Source: an uncultured Eubacterium sp. (lineage in GTDB: Bacteria > Bacillota_A > Clostridia > Lachnospirales > Lachnospiraceae). From it: a DNA stretch of 9,655 nt. Under the pieces are notes generated by a model. That model was not told where the DNA came from. It made no database searches and worked only from the letters and a program-made list of their open reading frames with translations. Below, one piece after another: positions 1 through 8,026 of the stretch (within the stretch, counting starts at the first letter, position 1; each line of letters opens with the position of its first letter). The stretch covers positions 1-9,655 of the forward strand of contig CAOKJJ010000183.1 in assembly GCA_948468465.1 (NCBI GenBank). Reading direction: 5' to 3'. The position numbers and the translations under genes were made by a program.

Positions 1-164
1 AAATATGCCGTGACCCTGACGATAACAAATTTCTGGAATGTGCAAAAGATTCTCACGCTTTATATATTGTCAGCGGAGATAAGGATCTCCTCATAATCGA
101 GCAGTTTGGAAATATTCAAATCGTGACCGCAAAGGACTTTTGTGAGAAATATTTTTCGACATAA
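1..164 (+). CDS. PIN-domain toxin, PIN family (3' end only)
   Basis: This is the C-terminal 53 residues of a protein that begins outside the window; the reading frame runs from base 3 to a TAA at 162-164. The fragment contains CRDPDDNKFLECA and, about 12 residues later, VSGDKDLL. These are the signature acidic motifs of the COG1569 type of PIN-domain proteins, annotated as putative toxin components of type II toxin-antitoxin systems. The Asp residues belong to the metal-binding RNase active site. From family knowledge the protein should be a small ribonuclease neutralised by an antitoxin, normally encoded just upstream, which would lie outside this window. A strong terminator overlaps its stop codon, so it is the last gene of its unit. 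Identity of the family is fairly sure; toxicity is inferred. Confidence 0.85.
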   Translation, partial: ICRDPDDNKFLECAKDSHALYIVSGDKDLLIIEQFGNIQIVTAKDFCEKYFST

Positions 165-199
165 AAGCAGGTAGAAAAATTTCTTTTCTGCCTGCTTTT
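163..199 (+). terminator. Rho-independent terminator after the PIN toxin gene
   Basis: Bases 163-178 pair with 184-199 as a continuous 16-bp stem with one G-U pair and a 5-nt loop. The arms begin with AAAA and end with TTTT, so the hairpin could act on both strands. It begins inside the TAA stop codon of the PIN gene. It could also stop leftward transcripts that pass the end of the glycosidase operon. Confidence 0.85.
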
Positions 200-201
200 C
201 C

Positions 202-365
202 TAGAGCGTGTTTGAAAAATCATTCCCGCGATCTGCACTCCCCACTTTGCGGATAATTCATCCCAAATTTAATCAACATAGCCCGCTATGCCTCATAAAT
301 TTGGGATAAATTCTCCACAAAGTGTGAAGCACATCTCACGGAAAGCATTTTTCAAACACGCTCTA
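202..365. repeat. 164-bp near-perfect palindrome, MITE-like
   Basis: The two halves (202-283 and 284-365) are inverted copies of each other around a centre at 283/284, with no length difference. The outermost 19 bases, TAGAGCGTGTTTGAAAAAT, are identical in both arms. Most internal differences are of the kind that still allow G-U pairing on one strand, and the tip is the small palindrome CATAGC-CC-GCTATG. No protein is encoded. The ends could be read as a TA target duplication flanking GAGCGTGTTTG inverted ends, which would fit a miniature transposable element. Alternatively it is a dispersed extragenic palindrome; a transcript of either strand would fold into one long hairpin. No transposase is present in the window. 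Confidence 0.85.
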
Positions 366-374
366 ATCTCACAA

Positions 375-428
375 CTAAGCTTGAGAAAATTCTTCCACTG
401 AAATCTTTATCATTTCTTTTTCTGTCAT
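375..428 (-). CDS. Possible tiny ORF or truncated 5' gene end, 17 aa
   Basis: An ATG at 426-428 opens a 17-residue frame, MTEKEMIKISVEEFSQA, ending at TAG (375-377) nine bases before the palindromic repeat. A purine-rich GGGAG lies 7 bases upstream of the ATG, and a TATAAT with an upstream TG is found about 60 bases further upstream. The peptide resembles the amphipathic N-terminus of many small regulators or antitoxins but cannot be assigned. It may be the remnant of a gene whose body was lost when the repeat arrived, a genuine micropeptide, or chance. Confidence 0.25.
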   Translation of the reverse strand: MTEKEMIKISVEEFSQA

Positions 429-484
429 ACCATCACTCCCTGATCCTTCCTGTACACTTTTTATTACCTCAAGCGCCTAATATG

Positions 485-493
485 ATTATACCA
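485..493 (-). promoter_or_regulatory. Possible extended -10 promoter (minus strand)
   Basis: Read on the minus strand, this is TGGTATAAT: a perfect TATAAT box preceded by the TGn element of extended -10 promoters. No convincing -35 box is seen about 17 bases upstream. It lies just after the stop codon of the regulator gene and points at the 17-aa ORF and the repeat. Confidence 0.3.
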
Positions 494-513
494 CAGAAGG
501 TGTCTGAGAATTA

Positions 514-2937
514 TTATTTGATTTCTTTATAAATATGGTACAGCACAAACTCATGCTTTTGTAATTGAAACTGAAGCTGCAATCTGCCTCCTTCCGCTTT
601 CCTTTTTTCCATCCCAAGCTGCGGAATGCATATTTCCTGCAGATATTTTACATCTGCCCGCTCCAGATGCGTTTCGAACTGAAACTTTTCCCATTCATCC
701 AAAATGCTGCCATCCTGCTGGCTCACGCTTTTCTTTTTAATAATGTATGTTTCGTCCTCTTCCATGTCGTTTAAAATGATATTGACTGCCAAAGGGTCTT
801 TTTCATGAAACACGGTATCCAGTTCCTGCGGCAGAATGGAATTTTCTGTTTTTAAAAAATAGCGGATGTGATACCATTGAAAATGAAAGCACAAAATCCG
901 GTAACTGCCCGAACGGCTCTTGGTTACCAGATAATGTTCCCCTGCGGCAACCAGGTCATCTCCGAGCTGGTTTAACAGCTGCATCGCGTAAAACGCAGGC
1001 TTTCGAATGCCGTCTTTGGTCAAAAGGCCGCTTCCGCCGTTTACAATGCCGTAGGAATCGTAATAACTGCTCACCCAGTCCGACCCCATCCAGATGCACA
1101 GCATGTCGACCGCATCCAGAATTTCAGATACTTTTTTGCAGATATAAGCGCCGCGGAAACAGCTGTCGTTCAGATAATTTCTGTTCGAAATCGAATTATT
1201 CCACTCTGTTACATAGAGCCTGCAGCCATCCATCCCGGATTTTTGTACAATCTGGCGCATCAGCCTGATCTGCTGCATCTCAAAATCCCGTTCCGGCGAT
1301 CTTTTATACGGTCTTTGATCCGTGCCTGCGGCTGACTGTTCTGATATATACGGAAACAAAATAAATGAAATAAAATCTGGCACGCACCCTTCTTTTTTAC
1401 TCAGTTCCAAAAGCTGTAAGGCAAGCTCTCCGTCCGCGTCCGCAAGTCCCCCAAATCCGCCGACAGCCGCCTCCGGCAGTGTTCTTTTGATCGTTTTGTA
1501 TGCGAACTGGTAGACATGAAAGATATGATAGCCAGATTCCTCATAATATTTTCCACTCTCTTCATGGGTCGGATCCCTTGTAATTTCAAAGATCCATCTG
1601 CTTACCTCTTTTTTGCCGTATCTGCGCAGCACATGCTGGAAAAAATCTTCAAATAATGCTTCCCATGCTCTGCGGGACTTAAATTCAATCCCTTCTTCCC
1701 TGTAATAAACCGCGTCTCCCGCTGACCTGACGGCTGTGCTTGGCCTTCTGCCAAGATCCAGAAAAGGTATAATATGGTTTGATACAAGGAAATCGAGCAC
1801 ACTGTCTAACGCGTCGTAATTATAGACGCCAATCGAGCTGCCATCGCAGATCATCAGCCTTTTATCAAACAGCGACCATATCCTTGCATAAGAAAATCCG
1901 AGCTGCTCTGTCAGATACAGCAGATGATACTGTACGTTTGCGAGCGTCAGGCTGTGCGCAGATCCGATATTAATGACCCGATTCCAGTTCTTTTTCAAAC
2001 AGCGCGTCTCCTGCGCATGAATTTCGACGACCTTCGAGGCCGGCGCCTTTGTTTGTCTCGTAACGCTGATCTTTTCTTTCAGTTCTTCCCGCAGCTGTTT
2101 GCGGACAGATTCGCTCTGCCTGCGTTCGTCCTTTACTTTGACGCGCATCATAATTCGGTATTCTGACGGAGACATGCCGTAGTTTTCCCGAAATACCTTA
2201 TCGAATACGGAAGTATTGGAAAACCCGCAGTCCATAGCGATTTTCGTAATGTTCCTCTCTGAATACAATAATTCGGAAACAGCGTAATTTAACCGGATCT
2301 GATTTACATATTCCGCAAAATAAACACCCGTCTGTTTTTTGAAAAAACGGGAAAGCGTGGATTTTGAAACATACATCTGATCTGCCAGCGCAGAAAGGCT
2401 TACGACCTCCTGAAAATTCTGGTATACGTAGCGGATAATCTGCTGAAGCTTTTCGTCGTCCTGCCTGTCGTCTTTGAGGAGCCTGCCGCCTGCATGTTCT
2501 TCCATAAAATGCTCAATCAGCTGATCCAAAATCTGGTACAGCAGGCTGTATTTATAGCTTGCCGACCGGTTGTCATACAGCAGTTCCTCATATACAAGCT
2601 CCCGCAGCAGCATCTGCAGTGTTTCATAAGATTTTTCCTGATCCGCGGCGCTGTTGCACAGGAAAATGCCATTGGAATCCTGAATGAGATCCGCTATGAC
2701 CTGATAATCGTAAGCCACGCGGCACAAAATATTTTTTGCTTTGCCTGACACAGTGTGACGGACGCTGGAATTTATGAGCAGCACATCATCCGTTTTCATC
2801 AGATACACTGTTTCATGAACGGTTACATACACTTCTCCTTCCAGAACATATAAAAGCTCCACATCTGGATGCAGATGCGCTGCTTCATCCATATCCCGAA
2901 TTACCTGAACCTGAAAATGATTATGGCTGTACATCAT
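514..2937 (-). CDS. AraC-family regulator with C-terminal GH39 domain
   Basis: An 807-residue one-component regulator, presumably cytoplasmic. Residues about 5-90 form a cupin sensor (HLHPDVELLYVLEGEV around 21-36). Residues 160-264 hold the two AraC helix-turn-helices; the second carries the conserved IAMDCGFSNTSVFDKVFR run and ends in GMSPSEYR. After a basic linker (265-315), residues 320-690 match glycoside hydrolase family 39 by eye: LGFSYARIW, a WIFE strand, VTEWN with E578 as the expected nucleophile, and a GSGLLTKDGIRKPAFYA stretch. At the usual acid/base motif NEP the sequence reads RDP (454-456), so catalysis is doubtful and sugar sensing is more likely. It is the last gene of the operon, 23 bases after the GH106-like gene, and probably controls it. 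The second ATG (2932-2934) is better spaced from the ribosome binding site than the first. The architecture is strongly supported; the ligand is unknown. Confidence 0.9.
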   Translation of the reverse strand: MMYSHNHFQVQVIRDMDEAAHLHPDVELLYVLEGEVYVTVHETVYLMKTDDVLLINSSVRHTVSGKAKNILCRVAYDYQVIADLIQDSNGIFLCNSAADQEKSYETLQMLLRELVYEELLYDNRSASYKYSLLYQILDQLIEHFMEEHAGGRLLKDDRQDDEKLQQIIRYVYQNFQEVVSLSALADQMYVSKSTLSRFFKKQTGVYFAEYVNQIRLNYAVSELLYSERNITKIAMDCGFSNTSVFDKVFRENYGMSPSEYRIMMRVKVKDERRQSESVRKQLREELKEKISVTRQTKAPASKVVEIHAQETRCLKKNWNRVINIGSAHSLTLANVQYHLLYLTEQLGFSYARIWSLFDKRLMICDGSSIGVYNYDALDSVLDFLVSNHIIPFLDLGRRPSTAVRSAGDAVYYREEGIEFKSRRAWEALFEDFFQHVLRRYGKKEVSRWIFEITRDPTHEESGKYYEESGYHIFHVYQFAYKTIKRTLPEAAVGGFGGLADADGELALQLLELSKKEGCVPDFISFILFPYISEQSAAGTDQRPYKRSPERDFEMQQIRLMRQIVQKSGMDGCRLYVTEWNNSISNRNYLNDSCFRGAYICKKVSEILDAVDMLCIWMGSDWVSSYYDSYGIVNGGSGLLTKDGIRKPAFYAMQLLNQLGDDLVAAGEHYLVTKSRSGSYRILCFHFQWYHIRYFLKTENSILPQELDTVFHEKDPLAVNIILNDMEEDETYIIKKKSVSQQDGSILDEWEKFQFETHLERADVKYLQEICIPQLGMEKRKAEGGRLQLQFQLQKHEFVLYHIYKEIK

Positions 2938-2938
2938 T

Positions 2939-2944
2939 CCTCCT
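2939..2944 (-). promoter_or_regulatory. Ribosome binding site deciding the regulator start
   Basis: AGGAGG on the minus strand stands 1 base from the first ATG (2935-2937) and 4 bases from the second (2932-2934). The spacing favours the second Met, giving an 806-residue protein. Confidence 0.7.
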
Positions 2945-2960
2945 TAACAACTGCTCTTTC

Positions 2961-5621
2961 CTACTTCCTCATATTTAATATTACCTGTCCAAACATGCCT
3001 GTCGGTTCCAGCGCTTCGTGGCTGAAATCAAACGGCGGCATTGGATAATTCATCTGGTCTCTTGCCGGCGTAGACGCGGCTTCGATGCAGATGGTATTAT
3101 TTCCCGAACACAGGCCTTTTACCGTAACCTGGTAAGGCGGCGTCAGACATTCCCCTGTCATGCTGCCGTTTACATATACACGCATGACCTCATACACATG
3201 TTCGATCCATAAATATGCTTCTTCCGGCTCGCTGTCCAGTTCGATTTCTTTTGTATAGCGGATGATTCCGGAAAAATCCGGCCGGTCGTCTGAGATCGGA
3301 TGCAGACTGTCCATCATCTGTCCTTGCTCAAATACCGGATAATCCTTTGCTTTTGCTGTTTCTGCATACCAGCCAGCCGAAAGGTCCATACGGACGCTGC
3401 ATGCCTGTATCTGCTCTCTTTTGGATGCGTGCGGTTTTGCGGCTGTGATTTCCTTTTTCTCCATAACAACCGCCGATTCTCCCGGTTCCAGTTCCAGCTT
3501 TAAATACAGCTGACCGTCTGCGCATGCACACGACGCATCTGTATAAACATCCTCATACGCGTCATAATATACCATCTGCATCCCGCAAGGCAATGGCAAT
3601 ATGGCATTTCCATAAAACGGCTCATATGCAGATTCATTTTGAAACATAAATATCTGCCTGTCTGTTTCATAATGATAGACATTCATTTGAGAAAACGGCC
3701 GGTCCAACGACAGGCTGACAAATCCCGCTTTTTTCATTTTGTCCGCAAGCTCCTCCAGGGATACCATTTCAAAAGACTCACTCCATGCACGATCCCAGCC
3801 TGCTTTAGCATCCGCTGCTTCCTGCGGATCTATACCGCATAATACACGCTTCGGCGCTGCGCCGATCCAGTAAATCGGCAGTGTTTCTGCCCGTGCCGCA
3901 AATTCTGCCAGTGTTTTTGATACATATTTTGCATACGGCACAAGCAACGCGTCAAATTTCACGCCATTGATGCACAGTTTTCCATTTTTAAGGATGCCGT
4001 TATCATGCTCGGACTGCGCGAGCATGTCTAAGCATACAATGTCAAATTCGATCTGGTTTTCTGTCAGTACACGGCACACCTTCTGCATCGGCATATGCTC
4101 TCCTGCCCAGTCCGCCTCCGCATCATATAAAACTGCCGCACAAGCTTTATGCATGCCGCCGTTTAACAGTCTGCACATCCGATTCGCATATTTCATCAGC
4201 TGTGCAAACCAGGAAAACTGCGGATGGTTCCCGCCGGCATAAAAATGCGGAGGACAGTCAAAATCCGGATATTCTGCCATCGAAAACGCATGCGGCACAA
4301 GATGGTTGATTCCTTTGACAAGTACATGGTCAAGCAGATATTTCATGTTTCTGACGCCAAATCCCCAGCCATACGCACCAAACAGCTCGCACATCGTACG
4401 GCCCTTTTTCTTCGGATCCAGATGCCCGCACGAAGCGCCCATTTTTCCAAGCGCATAATGAAAAAATTCTCCGTCAGATTCCACCATGCCTTTTCTCGTC
4501 TGGACAGGGGCGCCGTATACGATCTGCCCGCCGATCACATCTATGCCTGCCATGTGCTGTCCTGCCATTGCCCTGAAATAATGCGCCGCGCCGAGTCCCA
4601 GCCTGCTGTGCACCCCGTTGTCCTCTACGACGTGGCCGATATATTCCACGCCATGCGCCTCACACCATTCCCCGATCGGGCGGCTGAAATTACGCTCATA
4701 CAATGCCGATACGCAGTCCATATAATCATACCGTATCTTCGGACAGATTTCCATTTCAGCCGTTTCCGAAAAAAGGAACGGCAAAAGCTTCCTGTAATTG
4801 CCGCTGTATTTTTGCCGAAGCATTTCTTCCAGCTCATCACTCCACGGCAGAGGCATTTTTTTCTTTCCAAGCTTTGTATCAAAACACTGTTTCGTAATAT
4901 TTCCAAACTGCGGCTCATCCGAAAAAAATCCGGCAATCGTCTTTCCAAATTCCGCCTGATATTTCGCATAATGCGCTTCATAGACGCCTTCGATCTGCGT
5001 GTGCGCTGAAGCTTTGTCTATCATGTTAATATAAGACTCGTTTCCGCCGTCTGTCCTCGTTTTGTAAATTACATGAATCCGCCACTGTCCCTTGGGCAGG
5101 CAAAAAGAAACATACTGGCCGTCATAAGCGTCTGTAAGGTCTATCACATCTTCATGAAAACGGCTTCCTTCTCCAAACCGAACAGCAAGAACCGCCAAAA
5201 GACGATTGTTTGCCCGTTCCTTTTCATTTACTGGTTTGCCGATTTCCCAAAATCCGATCGTCGGCTTTAACATTCGTGCGGCGTGCAGCGTCAGCGGATG
5301 GCGGCTGCCAAACACATCTGCCGTTGTACAGCTGATGTACTGTTTCTTTCTCTCTGGATATTTTGTCTGAATCAGCCCGTTCGCATACCCGGTTGGAAAA
5401 TGTTTATCATCTAAGATCCAGATTTTCATTCCGCGCTTTTTCGCTTCCTCTATTACAATATCCATGTCATACCACCATCCGCTGCCGCAAAACTCTGGAT
5501 GCGGGCGTGCTTCCACACAGACCGCGCCTATCCCGCACGCGCTGATTTTCTCGATCTCATTGCGAATGGTTTCTTCGGATTCCCCACGCATCCATAAAAA
5601 CGGAAAAATATAGTTATTCAT
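2961..5621 (-). CDS. GH106-like glycoside hydrolase (putative alpha-L-rhamnosidase)
   Basis: An 886-residue protein without signal peptide or membrane segments, so probably cytoplasmic. The N-terminal part (1-440) has the order of motifs known from GH106 and related barrel hydrolases: FPFLWMRGESEETIRNEIEK at the start, GIGAVCVEARPHPEF (30-44), KIWILDDKHFPTG (66-78), GFFSDEP (231-237), EYIGHVVEDN (326-335), a GIDVIGGQIVYG segment (359-370) and CELFGAYGWG (411-420). A Rossmann- or GATase-like region follows (about 490-600). A C-terminal beta-sandwich resembles the GH2 sugar-binding domain (about 760-886, with WIEHVYEVMRVYVNG and PTGMFGQV). Acidic residues in DEP, EDN and CELFG are catalytic or metal-binding candidates. 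GH106 enzymes are inverting alpha-L-rhamnosidases, but this protein is divergent and its substrate is not certain. The start is supported by AAGGAGG 9 bases upstream. It follows the GH3 gene by 80 bases. Confidence 0.65.
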   Translation of the reverse strand: MNNYIFPFLWMRGESEETIRNEIEKISACGIGAVCVEARPHPEFCGSGWWYDMDIVIEEAKKRGMKIWILDDKHFPTGYANGLIQTKYPERKKQYISCTTADVFGSRHPLTLHAARMLKPTIGFWEIGKPVNEKERANNRLLAVLAVRFGEGSRFHEDVIDLTDAYDGQYVSFCLPKGQWRIHVIYKTRTDGGNESYINMIDKASAHTQIEGVYEAHYAKYQAEFGKTIAGFFSDEPQFGNITKQCFDTKLGKKKMPLPWSDELEEMLRQKYSGNYRKLLPFLFSETAEMEICPKIRYDYMDCVSALYERNFSRPIGEWCEAHGVEYIGHVVEDNGVHSRLGLGAAHYFRAMAGQHMAGIDVIGGQIVYGAPVQTRKGMVESDGEFFHYALGKMGASCGHLDPKKKGRTMCELFGAYGWGFGVRNMKYLLDHVLVKGINHLVPHAFSMAEYPDFDCPPHFYAGGNHPQFSWFAQLMKYANRMCRLLNGGMHKACAAVLYDAEADWAGEHMPMQKVCRVLTENQIEFDIVCLDMLAQSEHDNGILKNGKLCINGVKFDALLVPYAKYVSKTLAEFAARAETLPIYWIGAAPKRVLCGIDPQEAADAKAGWDRAWSESFEMVSLEELADKMKKAGFVSLSLDRPFSQMNVYHYETDRQIFMFQNESAYEPFYGNAILPLPCGMQMVYYDAYEDVYTDASCACADGQLYLKLELEPGESAVVMEKKEITAAKPHASKREQIQACSVRMDLSAGWYAETAKAKDYPVFEQGQMMDSLHPISDDRPDFSGIIRYTKEIELDSEPEEAYLWIEHVYEVMRVYVNGSMTGECLTPPYQVTVKGLCSGNNTICIEAASTPARDQMNYPMPPFDFSHEALEPTGMFGQVILNMRK

Positions 5622-5668
5622 CTGTGTGATCCTCCTTTTTATAAATCCTTCATCATCCTTTTTATTTC

Positions 5669-5695
5669 CATAAACAAATATATCGGCTGTTTATG
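5669..5695. repeat. Inverted repeat between the two hydrolase genes
   Basis: CATAAACA (5669-5676) and TGTTTATG (5688-5695) form a perfect 8-bp inverted repeat with an 11-base spacer, in the 80-base gap between the GH3 stop and the GH106-like start. No U-tract follows on the minus strand, so it is not an obvious terminator. It could be an mRNA hairpin that sets the relative level of the two genes, or a protein-binding site. Confidence 0.45.
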
Positions 5696-5701
5696 CGGCG
5701 A

Positions 5702-7921
5702 CTATGAAAACCGTACAAATACTTCCTGCGACAGGCAGTCTTTTGAGTTTCCTCCTACAAAAATGACAAATCTGCCGTCCTCCAGATGATACCGTGCTTC
5801 ATCATCATAAAATCCCATCTGGGATTTTGGAAGCATGAATACAACCTCCCTGCTCTCTCCCGCTTTCAGGTATTGTTTGGAAAATCCTTTTAATTCCTTT
5901 ACCGGACGCACAATAGATGCGCACACATCCTGCATATACATCTGAACCGCTTCAGCGCCGTCCCGTGATCCCGTATTTTTTACTATGACACGGATCTGCA
6001 GATGCTCTTTCCTATCCTGCACGTCCATGTCCGAATATGCAAATTCCGTATAGCTTAACCCGTATCCAAACGGATAGAGCGGTTCTACCGGCGCATCCAG
6101 ATATCTTGACGTAAATTTGCTCCTGCTGCCGGGCCGTCCGGTCTTTGGAGCGTTATAATACATCGGGCACTGTCCGGATACAGCCGGAAACGTGCATGTC
6201 AGCCTGCCGGCCGGATTCACGTCGCCAAACAATACATGCGCTGCCGCGTTGCCCATTTGGATTCCAAGATGCCAGCATTCTACGATTGCAGGCAGATGTT
6301 CTTTTTCCCATGACAGCGCCAGCGGGCGACCGTTCATCAGCAAAGCTATCACAGGCTTGCCGCTGTCTAAAAGCTTTTTCAGCATTTCCTGCTGTCTGCC
6401 AGGCAGTGAGATGTCCGCCCTGGACGACGCCTCTCCGGACATGCTTGCCAGCTCTCCTACAACGGCAACAATCACGTCTCCGGCTTCTTCGGCTGACCTA
6501 AGCTGCTCCTCATTGATTTCCCCTTCCGGCCCGCAGCACGGATGGTAAACGACATCGGCGCCCGCGTTTTTCAGTCCCTGCCAGATCGTCACACAGTCCG
6601 CGGCACGTCCGCTGATCGCCCAGGAACCAAGCACCTCTTCCGGCATATCCGCCAACGCTCCCACAAGGCTTATTTTCACGGTCTTTTTTAATGGCAGAAC
6701 ACCTTCATTTTTCAATAACACAATAGATTTTTCCGCTGTTTCCAGCGCATGCGCGACATGTTCCTCCGGCAGTCTGTCATACCGGTGCATTTGCTCCTCT
6801 GTCACATAAGGATGGTCAAACAGTCCCAGGCGCATTTTAACGCTTAAAATCCTTCTTACCGCATCATCTATATCCGAAACATCCGCCCTGCCGTTTTGTA
6901 CGGCTTCTTTCAGCTTATGGCTGTAGATCCAGGTCCCCATATCCATGTCCATGCCCGCTGTCACAGCCATCGCTGCCGCCTCTTCGTCGTCTTCCGCGAT
7001 CCCATGTACGACACATTCTTTGATCGCGTTTGCGTCGCTGACCACAAATCCCTCAAAGCCGTAAGACTCTTTTAGCGTATCCCGCAGCAGATACCGATTG
7101 ACCGTGCACGGAACGCCGTTTAAGTCGTTAAAGGCAGCCATTACCGTTGCTGCGCCTTCCTGCACCGCCGCCTGAAACGGAGGCAGATAAGTATTATGCA
7201 GCATGGATTTTGCCATGCTCGTCGTATTATAATCCCTGCCGCTCTCACACGCCCCATAAGCCGCATAATGCTTTAAGCACGCAGCCACATAAGTATCTGT
7301 GCTCTCATCATCATTTTGCAGTCCGCGGACGCGCGCCCTGGCAAATGCAGATGCCAGATACGGATCCTCGCCCGGCCCCTCTGATATTCGCCCCCACCGT
7401 GCATCCCTGGATATATCCACCATCGGAGCAAAATGCCATGCGATGCCGCTGGCCCTTGATTCCTTCGCGGCAATGCGCCCCGTTTTTTCGATGAGATCCA
7501 TTTCAAACGTTCCCGCCTCGGCAAGCGCAATCGGAACAACCGTACGAAATCCATGGATGACATCAAATCCAAACAAAAGCGGGATGCCAAGCCGCGTCTC
7601 TTCCACCGCTATTTTCTGCAGCTGATTCGCCGTCTCCGGATCCGAAAGCAGCACAGAGCTTAATCCTCCCGCGCGGTTTACATCATCATGATAGTCCTGC
7701 TTTGCCCCTGCCATCATGCGTCCAAACTCTTCCTTACTGATACGTCCATCTGTCATCATCTCTATCAGCTCTTCAAAAGAGACGTCAAACCCGCCTACTA
7801 TCGAAGGTGAAATCTGGTTCATCTGACCGATTTTTTCATCTAATGTCATTTCTTTTAATAATTGTTCTATTTTTTCTTTTTGTTTTTCTGTCAGCGCTTT
7901 CATATGCTTTTCCTTCCTCAT
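5702..7921 (-). CDS. bglX: GH3 beta-glycosidase, BglX-type
   Basis: A glycoside hydrolase family 3 enzyme that removes terminal beta-linked sugars (glucose or xylose) by a retaining mechanism. In the 739-aa frame, the catalytic barrel spans about 20-370: LLFGFDVIHGFRTVVPIALA (115-134), ARWGRISEGPGEDPYLA (174-190), KHYAAYG (217-223) and the nucleophile Asp in FVVSDANA (D296). The alpha/beta sandwich domain (about 395-580) carries SGEASSRADISLPGRQ, with E497 as the likely acid/base. PLYPFGYGLSYTEF leads into a fibronectin-III-like C-terminal domain (about 640-735). E. coli BglX has a secretion signal, but none is seen here, so the enzyme is probably cytoplasmic. It is the first gene of the operon and lies directly behind the promoter. 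Met7 (7901-7903) has AGGAAGG 8 bases upstream and is the better start, giving 733 residues. Beta-glucosidase versus beta-xylosidase cannot be decided from sequence; the GH39-type regulator hints at xylosides. Confidence 0.93.
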   Translation of the reverse strand: MRKEKHMKALTEKQKEKIEQLLKEMTLDEKIGQMNQISPSIVGGFDVSFEELIEMMTDGRISKEEFGRMMAGAKQDYHDDVNRAGGLSSVLLSDPETANQLQKIAVEETRLGIPLLFGFDVIHGFRTVVPIALAEAGTFEMDLIEKTGRIAAKESRASGIAWHFAPMVDISRDARWGRISEGPGEDPYLASAFARARVRGLQNDDESTDTYVAACLKHYAAYGACESGRDYNTTSMAKSMLHNTYLPPFQAAVQEGAATVMAAFNDLNGVPCTVNRYLLRDTLKESYGFEGFVVSDANAIKECVVHGIAEDDEEAAAMAVTAGMDMDMGTWIYSHKLKEAVQNGRADVSDIDDAVRRILSVKMRLGLFDHPYVTEEQMHRYDRLPEEHVAHALETAEKSIVLLKNEGVLPLKKTVKISLVGALADMPEEVLGSWAISGRAADCVTIWQGLKNAGADVVYHPCCGPEGEINEEQLRSAEEAGDVIVAVVGELASMSGEASSRADISLPGRQQEMLKKLLDSGKPVIALLMNGRPLALSWEKEHLPAIVECWHLGIQMGNAAAHVLFGDVNPAGRLTCTFPAVSGQCPMYYNAPKTGRPGSRSKFTSRYLDAPVEPLYPFGYGLSYTEFAYSDMDVQDRKEHLQIRVIVKNTGSRDGAEAVQMYMQDVCASIVRPVKELKGFSKQYLKAGESREVVFMLPKSQMGFYDDEARYHLEDGRFVIFVGGNSKDCLSQEVFVRFS
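7912..7918 (-). promoter_or_regulatory. Ribosome binding site deciding the GH3 start
   Basis: AGGAAGG on the minus strand lies 8 bases before the ATG at 7901-7903. The upstream ATG at 7919-7921 has no Shine-Dalgarno sequence in front of it, so translation probably begins at 7903. Confidence 0.7.
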
Positions 7922-8026
7922 TTCCGATCGTTATTGCCGTGATGCGGCTATCGGCTTCTTTCATTTTACTTAACGCTGCGCCGCGTGTCATCTTTTTGAT
8001 TTCGTTTTTTTTCACTTTTCTTCCAT

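Noticed and set aside
493..513. A possible terminator just after the regulator stop codon on the minus strand
   Set aside because: Only 3-bp pairings can be drawn and no U-tract follows. The hairpins at 163-199 and 202-365 are better candidates for ending the operon transcript.
4224..5009. A 261-codon open frame on the plus strand inside the GH106-like gene
   Set aside because: It is fully antisense to a gene with clear family motifs, its translation is rich in Arg, His, Phe and Cys without recognisable domains, and no credible ribosome binding site precedes it.
6145..7625. Several 105- to 118-codon open frames on both strands within the GH3 gene
   Set aside because: They overlap one another and the GH3 coding sequence, have low-complexity shadow-like translations, and show no family motif.
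7836..7991. A 51-codon minus-strand frame in the GH3 leader overlapping the GH3 start
   Set aside because: It has only a weak AAAAAG in front of its ATG, a Lys/Arg-rich composition and no recognisable motif. It could be an upstream ORF, but nothing positive supports it.
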